Source: Parachlamydiaceae bacterium (GTDB lineage: Bacteria; Chlamydiota; Chlamydiia; Chlamydiales; Parachlamydiaceae). Taken from it: a stretch of DNA of 15,937 nt. Made by a program: the position numbers and the translations under genes. This document shows positions 7,563-12,704 of the stretch, in pieces. Within the stretch, counting starts at the first letter, position 1. Every line of letters starts with the position of its first letter. The notes below the pieces were generated by a model that saw nothing but the letters and a program-made list of their open reading frames with translations, was not told the origin of the DNA and did no database searches. The stretch spans positions 1-15,937 of the forward strand of contig JAUXSJ010000357.1 in assembly GCA_030679615.1 (NCBI GenBank). Direction: 5' to 3'.

Positions 7563-8519
7563 CTATCTAGTTGTTGGTCTGTTTTGATTTGCATCTACAC
7601 GTGCAGCATCTAAAACAGCTTGGTTTTTATCTGGATTCTGGCTCGCTAAATTTAGTGCTGTTGATTTAGCATGAGCGCTTAATTTTTGATAAGTTTCCCA
7701 AGTTTGTGGAGTGACAGATTCTTTTAATTGACTTTCAGTCAAATTAGCTCTTCCTTGATTAGATCCAACATTTGAATCTGGATAAGCTTGGTATTTCACT
7801 GTTTCGTTATGATATGTTTGACTATATCCTGTGTTATCTACCGGTCTGCTATATTGATTATAAGTTGTATTTTCAACTGGTCTGCTATATTGGTTGTATG
7901 CTGCATTACTTGCCGGTCTTCCACCATATTGATATGTCGGTGCTTCATATGTAGCACTTCTATAGTCATTTCTGTAATATGGATTTCCAGATACTGGTCT
8001 TACATTTGGATCAGCATAGTAAGTATTTTGGTAAGGTCTACCGGCATTTTGATAGCGATATGTTTCATAACTTGCTTGTTGTGCACCATAATTCATTTGA
8101 GCTGTTTGTGGATCCATGTAGCTTAAGTTTTGATCAGTAGTTGTATGAGTTGTAGTCGTTGTACCATTCATATTACCATTAGAATCATACTTCGAACCTG
8201 TTGTTGAAGGAGAAGTTTCGTATTGATAAGTCGTTGAATGTGTTGTAGCTGGTGTAGAAGTTGTTTTAGTATGATCATAACCAGTTTTTGTTGAATACTT
8301 ATCTGTATTATATCCATCGGTATCATTTGTTGTTGTCGTTGTGCGTTTTGCTTCTGTTGTTGTACTAGCAGCCGCTGCACATCCATGTGATGAAGCAGCG
8401 CAACCCGCTGCTAAAAATGTTCCTTTTATTTCGTTAGTTGCTTCTGTTGTTATTGGTGTTGTAGCAGCCAAAACCATTGCAGCTAAAGCAATTTTTGCAA
8501 GCTTTTCTTTATTCTTCAT
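7563..8519 (-). CDS. Secreted low-complexity protein, second candidate RiPP precursor, leader shared with the upstream gene
   Basis: No named family is recognised for this 318-residue protein. A signal peptide (MKNKEKLAKIALAAMVLAATTP) leads to TFLAAGCAASSHGCAAAA, which holds the only two cysteines (40 and 47). The first half aligns with the neighbouring Cys-rich gene product, especially TFLA-x-G-C just before the first cysteine. A long tail follows, rich in Thr, Tyr, Asn, Gln and Pro and with no cysteine, including poly-Thr runs (about 56-130) and repeats of the type YNQYSRPV(E/D)NT (about 210-240). The last 60 residues look more ordered and helical (LTESQLKESVTPQTWETYQKL start). The ATG has AAGGA 6 bases upstream and lies 25 bases after the preceding gene. 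The C-C spacing and position match a two-site core; alternatively it is a surface protein sharing the leader. Confidence 0.8.
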   Translation of the reverse strand: MKNKEKLAKIALAAMVLAATTPITTEATNEIKGTFLAAGCAASSHGCAAAASTTTEAKRTTTTTNDTDGYNTDKYSTKTGYDHTKTTSTPATTHSTTYQYETSPSTTGSKYDSNGNMNGTTTTTHTTTDQNLSYMDPQTAQMNYGAQQASYETYRYQNAGRPYQNTYYADPNVRPVSGNPYYRNDYRSATYEAPTYQYGGRPASNAAYNQYSRPVENTTYNQYSRPVDNTGYSQTYHNETVKYQAYPDSNVGSNQGRANLTESQLKESVTPQTWETYQKLSAHAKSTALNLASQNPDKNQAVLDAARVDANQNRPTTR

Positions 8520-8544
8520 ATAATTTCCTTGTAATTTTTTAATT

Positions 8545-9081
8545 TTAACGTTGATTCATTTCATAATTTTTAGAGTTTATATTGTCATTCTTTGGGTAAT
8601 CAGAATAACTTCTTTCTCTTGGAGTTGATGGGTATCCATCATTTGGTCCTGGTAGAGTACTTGCTCCTGTATAAGACGTTTGAAATTGTTGATTTCGATT
8701 TCTTGTCCCATCGTTGTTATATACAGCAGAACCTGATTGATAGTTATTTGAATCTGTTTGAGCCCCGCAAGAATGTTTATTAGGCGTGCTCGCGCCACAA
8801 GAATGACTTTTTGTTGCTGCGCCACATGCATGACTATTTGTTGTTGCAGCACCGCATGAATGAGATTTTGTTGCAGCTCCACATGAATGTGATTTCTTTT
8901 GATTACTTGCAGCTCCACATCCATTTTTATTGGACGAAGAACTATCCTCTTCACCGCCGCATCCACCTTTTGCTAAAAATGTCTGGAATTCAGCATCATG
9001 AGTCGCTTGACTTGCAGCTGGTAATGCAGCTGTACAGAGTAAAGCCATAGCAATTTTTTTTGCTAAATTTTTCCCTTCCAT
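8545..9081 (-). CDS. Secreted Cys-Gly repeat protein, candidate RiPP (bufferin/Hvf-type) precursor
   Basis: From the ATG at 9081 (GGAGG 4 bases upstream) the protein is 178 residues; an upstream in-frame ATG at 9111 is weaker because it precedes the signal peptide. Residues 1-26 form a signal peptide ending AASQA. TFLAKGGCGG (34-43) follows. Seven cysteines (41, 55, 67, 76, 86, 95, 105) are each followed by Gly. Five lie in near-regular HSCGA-type units every 9-10 residues (about 65-107). The last 70 residues are polar and Cys-free. Precursors of DUF692 enzymes in Haemophilus (HvfA) likewise have repeated Cys-Gly motifs that become copper-binding groups. Being first in the operon with the best ribosome site suggests high expression. 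Modification and copper binding are inferred. Confidence 0.82.
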   Translation of the reverse strand: MEGKNLAKKIAMALLCTAALPAASQATHDAEFQTFLAKGGCGGEEDSSSSNKNGCGAASNQKKSHSCGAATKSHSCGAATTNSHACGAATKSHSCGASTPNKHSCGAQTDSNNYQSGSAVYNNDGTRNRNQQFQTSYTGASTLPGPNDGYPSTPRERSYSDYPKNDNINSKNYEMNQR

Positions 9082-9139
9082 ATCTCCTCCGATAGTTGGT
9101 ATTTTAAGCACTTTTAAAAAAAATTTTTATCTAATTTTA

Positions 9140-9168
9140 ACCATAAAATTAAAAAAATTTTTTGTCTA
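9140..9168 (-). promoter_or_regulatory. Candidate sigma70-type promoter of the RiPP-like operon
   Basis: On the minus strand TAGACA (9163-9168; 5 of 6 to the -35 consensus) and TATGGT (9140-9145; 4 of 6 to the -10 consensus) are separated by 17 bases. Transcription would start near 9132, giving a 5' leader of about 50 bases before the ATG at 9081. The region is very A/T-rich, so chance matches are possible. Confidence 0.4.
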
Positions 9169-9241
9169 CGATTTAAAATTTTGAGAAGAATGGAATTTTT
9201 TTTGAAAATTATAGAAGAGAACAACAAAAACAAGAAATCCG

Positions 9242-9317
9242 GTGTAAAAATTAACCACTGTGATCAACGACTCGACTTTAGGCATTTTAATCAATTGCCA
9301 TAGCATCATCACACCTT
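9242..9317. repeat. Dispersed repeat, copy A (same orientation as copy B at 11121)
   Basis: GTGTAAAAATTAACCACT, then GATCA, TCGACTTTAGGC and a GCCAT...ACCTT end match the segment at 11121-11198 in order, spacing and orientation, with scattered substitutions. No coding sense is seen in either copy. It leads directly into the outer inverted repeat. Confidence 0.85.
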
Positions 9318-9829
9318 GGAGCGCGAAGGCCCTGCCCATCCTATTACCCATAAGCGTTTGATTCTGAATGATTTTTGAATCGCTCTACGAGCTCTATGCC
9401 CTTTTTATCTTATTCCCACAGTTCCTTCGTCGCCCGTAAACTCGCTCCTCAGTCACAGTGGGCTTTAAAGGGAGTCGTCCTACGGACTCTAAAACATGTA
9501 TATAAATGTATAGTAGTTTACAAGAGTCAATTTTAATATGTTCTGAGTCCATAGGACGACTCCCTTTAAGCCCACTGTGACTGAGGAGCGAGTTTACGAG
9601 CGACAAGGAACTGTGGGAATAAGATAAAAAGGGCATAGAGCTCGTAGAGCGATTCAAAACTTATGGGTAATAGGATGGACCCTGCCTTCGCTTTTTTTTC
9701 AAGAGAGAACTCTAATGATGCGGTGTGATTTTCAACTCAATCTATAAAAGTGCATAGGTTGATTATCCGAACCATAAAAAAGCGAAGGCAGGGCCTTCGC
9801 AATCCAAAAAGGTATGATGATGCTATGGC
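9297..9829. repeat. Outer inverted repeat interrupted by a palindromic element
   Basis: The left end (9297-9336) and right end (9787-9829) are inverted. GCCATAGCATCATCA (9297-9311) is perfect against 9815-9829, and GCGAAGGCCCTGCC (9323-9336) is perfect against 9787-9800. The left arm continues after the inner element at 9687-9697 (TTCGCTTTTTT), which again pairs with 9776-9786. The arm is thus split by 9337-9677. It looks like an older MITE-like unit or structured repeat. Confidence 0.8.
9337..9677. mobile_element. 341-bp MITE-like, nearly full-length palindrome with apparent 9-bp target duplication
   Basis: The ends CATCCTATTACCCATAAG (9337-9354) and its exact reverse complement (9660-9677) are terminal inverted repeats. 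From there the two halves stay almost identical as reverse complements (left 9372-9490, right 9546-9656, only a few differences plus an 18-base insertion near 9355 in the left half) around a spacer of about 55 bases. The flanks GGCCCTGCC (9328-9336) and GACCCTGCC (9678-9686) look like a 9-bp target duplication with one change. Removing the element and one flank copy restores a perfect 25-base match to the opposite outer arm. No transposase is encoded, so mobility would be in trans. Confidence 0.82.
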
Positions 9830-9872
9830 ACATGAACATTGCAAGGGATTCAAAGTTCATGGGACTTATGTA

Positions 9873-10904
9873 CTAAAAGGTATATCCAACACCTAATTTC
9901 ACTCCTACGGTGTCCCAATGCAAGTCATCATCTTTGCTATCCGATTTCCACCATTTATACTCCACTAAAAGATCGGTATACCAGCAAGTAGTCATATTAT
10001 AATAAATTCCAACTATTCCATTAAATCCATATGCCCCTGATTTATGTTTATAGTCATCAACACTAGAAACCCCTGTCCAGGATTTTCTTTGACGATGGCA
10101 ATGATCTAAAAAATGACCCTCTAATTCCGTATATATTGTCCAACATTTATCTAAAGTATAAGCAATATCTGCACCTAAGTAAAACCCATACCAAGTAAAA
10201 AGATATCGGCTTGTCCGATGACAGTTACTCAATCCTAATTCATAAGGAATATCATGATATTTTTCATAACTGCTACTTGAAAAAGGATTTGAAGATTCAT
10301 AGTAATAGAAAGGATTAGAAGATTTTACACTAAATGATGATGAGCTACAGGATGAATCACAAGGATTACCTGAAGAATCAGAATAACAACAACTTAAGTA
10401 ATTATCTGGTGATTTTACTCGTAAATGTTGTCGATGATATGAAAATCCAATTAAAGGGATAACGACTAGCCGACAACAACAAAAAGAAAAGGGATAACCG
10501 ATGGCTCCATTAAAATCATATACTTCACTACGACGTTTAACGGGGTTGTTATGTGTATCTACAAAAATAGGATAAAATAAATCAGGGCTATTAATGTAAA
10601 AATGTTCACGAGCTTTACCGGTTGCACTTAATCCATACTCTGCCGAAGCACGAATATAATAACTCGCATCATACCATTTGGCTTTTGCTGTTAATGTATA
10701 AGAATCAATAGATTTGAATTTTATATGTGAATCAGAATGACCATGGAAATAACTAGAACGCAAATCGGTTATATCCCAATCTAAATAATCTCGCCTCCAA
10801 CCTACATCAAATTCAAGTGATTGATAACATTCTGCATATGCGATTGAAGAAGAAGTGATCAATCCAATAAAAGTGATAAAATGAGCGAGCAGTTTCAACA
10901 TCAT
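9873..10904 (-). CDS. Putative cysteine-rich outer-membrane barrel protein
   Basis: The exact family is not recognised. The 343-residue protein has a signal peptide (MMLKLLAHFITFIGLITSSS...AYA, cleavage after about residue 24) and ends with VGVKLGVGYTF, a terminal-Phe strand typical of outer-membrane barrels. Many strand-like aromatic segments are seen (SLEFDVGWRRDYLDWDI, YYIRASAEYGLS, LFTWYGFYLGADIAYTL, TDLLVEYKWW). There are 12 cysteines, including CCC at about 143-145, SCCYS and CDSSC within a Ser-rich loop. Disulfide cross-linking in the chlamydial envelope is a plausible use. GGAG lies 4 bases before the first ATG and 7 before the second (10901), so either may start. It may resemble the cysteine-containing Protochlamydia porins (Pom proteins), but I cannot confirm this. 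Direct copies of a dispersed repeat flank it. Confidence 0.8.
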   Translation of the reverse strand: MMLKLLAHFITFIGLITSSSIAYAECYQSLEFDVGWRRDYLDWDITDLRSSYFHGHSDSHIKFKSIDSYTLTAKAKWYDASYYIRASAEYGLSATGKAREHFYINSPDLFYPIFVDTHNNPVKRRSEVYDFNGAIGYPFSFCCCRLVVIPLIGFSYHRQHLRVKSPDNYLSCCYSDSSGNPCDSSCSSSSFSVKSSNPFYYYESSNPFSSSSYEKYHDIPYELGLSNCHRTSRYLFTWYGFYLGADIAYTLDKCWTIYTELEGHFLDHCHRQRKSWTGVSSVDDYKHKSGAYGFNGIVGIYYNMTTCWYTDLLVEYKWWKSDSKDDDLHWDTVGVKLGVGYTF

Positions 10905-10932
10905 TAGTCTCCATAATTAGGTTGGCTTTGTT

Positions 10933-10959
10933 TTTATAACTGTGGAGTAAAAATATCAA
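10933..10959 (-). promoter_or_regulatory. Candidate promoter of the cysteine-rich outer-membrane protein gene
   Basis: On the minus strand TTGATA (10954-10959; 5 of 6) and TATAAA (10933-10938; 5 of 6) lie upstream of the 10904 start, giving a leader of about 20 bases. The spacer is only 15 bases, shorter than usual, so this is tentative. Confidence 0.3.
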
Positions 10960-11120
10960 GAAAAAATAAGAATTATTTTACAAAGTTTAAGATCATTTTA
11001 CATTTGAACCTAAGAATTCATTTATAATAAATTATGCAAATCGTAATAGCATATGCGCATGCATGTTTCTCTAAATTCATGGTAAAGCGAAGCACAACGT
11101 CATCAACTTAAGCGGCAATG

Positions 11121-11198
11121 GCGTAAAAATTAACCACTAAGATCACAGATTCGACTTTAGGCTTTTTTGTATAATCGCCATGCTTTCATAATACCTTC
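11121..11198. repeat. Dispersed repeat, copy B, followed by a diverged half of the palindromic element
   Basis: GCGTAAAAATTAACCACT, GATCAC, TCGACTTTAGGC and GCCATGC...ATACCTT align with 9242-9317. Directly after it (from about 11199) GAGTC-AGGA-GA-CCC-TT...GACTGAG aligns loosely with the inner element's right half (9545-9585). Copy B is more diverged internally and lacks the long palindrome. Confidence 0.75.
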
Positions 11199-11627
11199 TA
11201 GAGTCTGTAGGATGAATCCCGTTACAGCCTAATGAGACTGAGAATAAAAGCCGCAAATGCTCTGCGTTCGCGACTTTTTTTTCTTATGTCAAAAGATTGT
11301 ATGGAAAATGTGCTGCATGATTCCAATCAAAAGTAGTCGCACTCACCTGGGCTGTTGCAATTTAAGCCTTTCAGGCTTTTTAAATCGCTGTGTTTCAATA
11401 AAAAAGAGAATTTTGAGTTAATACGTGCGCGACAACCCACCGCACTCCAAATAAAATATATGTGGAGTGCGATGGCTTATTACCGCTTTCCTAAGCTTCG
11501 ATTTGTTGAAGCGGTGGAACTAGGGGTAAGCAGGGTTTAATCTGAGGCGACATTTCGAACAAGAAAATAAGCAGAGCCTTCGCACTACAAATACTTTGAA
11601 TGGTTGCTTCTTGCGTTTACTACTTTT

Positions 11628-12164
11628 TCATACGATAGCGTCATGTAGATTTTCAACATTGAGGTTAATATACAATAATTCAGTAAGATTTTTTTGAGTT
11701 AGAAAATCTCTTGAAACTGCCCATTGCCCTTGTGAAGTTACAAATTTAACATCGTTTCCTTGAATAGTAAGTTCCGACTCCTCTACTTTTTTATGTAAAA
11801 TTATCCTCAGTGTACTATCAGGTGCGTCTTTTAATCGCATACAAATATTCTTATAAATAGGAAAATTATCAGTTACTTCCCAATCAAAAATTGTGATTTT
11901 AAAAGAACCCTTTACTCGCGTAAAATCTGCATTATGATTCACTAAAACATTTCCTAATTCAACGATTGTTGTGATTGGCTCATATCTTGAAATTTCATTG
12001 TTCATTGACTCTTCATAGGTATCATAATTGTTAGCAAAGTTAGGATAGTTAGGATAGCTTGAATAGCTAGGATAGTTAGGATAGTTAGGATAGTTAGGAT
12101 ATGAATATTGATTATTGATAATATTGTTTGAATCATCAAAATAATTCCCAGTGTAATTAGACAT
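11628..12164 (-). CDS. Hypothetical protein with N-terminal Tyr-Pro-Asn repeats
   Basis: I do not recognise this 178-residue protein. Residues 1-60 are low complexity, rich in Tyr, Asn, Pro and Ser. They include consecutive YPN triplets (about 23-42), written by tandem 9-base DNA units near 12041-12102. The rest (about 65-178) looks globular: VELGNVLVNHNADFTRVKG, SFKITIFDWEVTDNFPIY, RLKDAPDSTLRIILHKK and WAVSRDFL, with beta-type alternation. No signal peptide, membrane segment or cysteine-rich region is seen; one cysteine is present (ICMRL). AGGAG lies 5 bases before the ATG. It is divergent from the small membrane protein gene at 12363. The asymmetric layout (flexible N-terminus, compact C-terminus) would suit a secreted effector or an adaptor, but this is speculation. 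Confidence 0.7.
   Translation of the reverse strand: MSNYTGNYFDDSNNIINNQYSYPNYPNYPNYPSYSSYPNYPNFANNYDTYEESMNNEISRYEPITTIVELGNVLVNHNADFTRVKGSFKITIFDWEVTDNFPIYKNICMRLKDAPDSTLRIILHKKVEESELTIQGNDVKFVTSQGQWAVSRDFLTQKNLTELLYINLNVENLHDAIV
12039..12102. repeat. Tandem 9-bp repeat inside the coding sequence
   Basis: Units of GATAGTTAG or close variants occur in tandem (clearest at 12070-12098), with two degenerate units at 12055-12070. Each codes three residues (YPN or YSS/YPS) on the minus strand. In-frame 9-base units allow length change without frameshift. Confidence 0.8.
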
Positions 12165-12362
12165 CTCTTCTCCTAAATTAATTTAATCTTTTGAATAAAA
12201 ATTCGCATTATACTTGCATACCAATTGGTTAGTTTTCAATATTATTTTTCATTTTTTTCAGTTTTACTTTAAAAATTATTGTTTTTTATAATTATTTAAT
12301 TATAATATCTTATTAAACAACAATTAACGTAAAATTTTATTACAAAAAAAGAAAAATTATTT
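12165..12362. promoter_or_regulatory. Divergent promoter region between two orphan genes
   Basis: For the plus-strand gene, TTGTTT (12279-12284) and a perfect TATAAT (12301-12306) are spaced by 16 bases. For the minus-strand gene, a perfect TATAAT on the minus strand (12207-12212) has no good -35 box. Instead a perfect 10-bp palindrome ACCAATTGGT (12220-12229) sits just upstream of it, where an activator or repressor could bind. Confidence 0.4.
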
Positions 12363-12689
12363 ATGAATAGATCTTTAGAAATCCAAAATCTTGATCATTC
12401 AAATCCCAGCTCACATGTGAATTTTAATCAATCAAAAAAAAATTCATTGAGTGTTGGAGACAAGATTTTAAAAATCATTAGTGTTGCAAAAAAAATTTTT
12501 TTAAATCTTACAGCATGGGTTACTGGATTTTTTATCATTTTTAACACGATAGAAATTTTATCTTTTAATACAATAGGTGATCCTATAGGCCGTATAGACA
12601 GAGATCCCCTAGTCATTCAATTAAAAAACGCTATGACTCTTTCTTTAATTTTTGGATCATTAGTGTCAGTCATGGGAATGATCAAATAA
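12363..12689 (+). CDS. Small membrane protein, two predicted helices, hypothetical
   Basis: This 108-residue protein is of unknown family. A polar N-terminus (1-35) rich in Ser and Asn precedes a first hydrophobic stretch LTAWVTGFFIIFNTIEIL (about 49-66). A polar loop with GDPIGRIDRDP follows, then a second stretch MTLSLIFGSLVSVMGMI (about 91-107) at the very C-terminus. The ribosome site is weak (AAAGAAAAA region), and the start is the first ATG after a plausible promoter. In chlamydiae, inclusion-membrane (Inc) proteins have two close helices; here the loop is about 25 residues, longer than the usual hairpin, so an Inc role is only a weak possibility. The gene is convergent with the heptosyltransferase gene, with 15 bases between stops and no clear terminator. 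Confidence 0.6.
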   Translation: MNRSLEIQNLDHSNPSSHVNFNQSKKNSLSVGDKILKIISVAKKIFLNLTAWVTGFFIIFNTIEILSFNTIGDPIGRIDRDPLVIQLKNAMTLSLIFGSLVSVMGMIK

Positions 12690-12704
12690 TAATCGACTAT
12701 AATC

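Larger units (their letters stand above)
9082..9872. other. Noncoding interval filled mostly by nested palindromic repeats
   Basis: The operon-proximal 150 bases are A/T-rich and hold the candidate promoter. From 9242 the interval consists of a dispersed repeat, an outer inverted repeat and an inner 341-bp palindromic element, each listed separately. The last part (9831-9861) has a small CATGAAC/GTTCATG inverted repeat between the repeat end and the end of the next gene. Open frames here (for example across 9394-9657) come from the palindrome and show no protein-like features. Confidence 0.7.
10905..11627. other. Noncoding interval with repeat copy B and small hairpins
   Basis: No credible gene is seen. 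The stretch holds repeat copy B (from 11121) and segments related to the 9337-9677 element. Two small hairpins are clear: AAGCCT-TTC-AGGCTT followed by TTT (11364-11381) and GCACTCCA/TGGAGTGC (11442-11449, 11463-11470). An open frame at 11355-11540 crosses both hairpins and looks accidental. Near the end (11571-11583) GCAGAGCCTTCGC recalls the right end of the outer repeat at 9788-9800. Confidence 0.6.

Noticed and set aside
7772..8126. Plus-strand open frames opposite the second precursor gene, rich in Cys and Ile
   Set aside because: They are antisense readings of the Tyr/Asn/Gln repeat codons of the minus-strand gene; no ribosome site.
8577..8966. Alternative minus-strand frame within the Cys-Gly repeat gene
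   Set aside because: It lacks a start signal and signal peptide, and its repeats simply reflect the DNA repeats of the real frame.
9166..9351. Open reading frame of 61 codons with a hydrophobic middle, resembling a small membrane protein
   Set aside because: It runs across the dispersed repeat and the candidate operon promoter, has no ribosome site, and the related repeat at 11121 does not keep the frame.
9394..9657. Open reading frame of 87 codons on the minus strand
   Set aside because: It spans the two halves of the palindromic element, so it reads the same DNA in both orientations; no ribosome site, domain or credible composition.
11355..11540. Plus-strand open reading frame of 61 codons
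   Set aside because: It crosses two small hairpins in repeat-derived DNA, has no good ribosome site and no recognisable protein features.
12363..12689. Inclusion-membrane (Inc) protein call for the small two-helix protein
   Set aside because: Inc proteins have two helices joined by a short turn; here the helices are about 25 residues apart, so the call would be unsupported.
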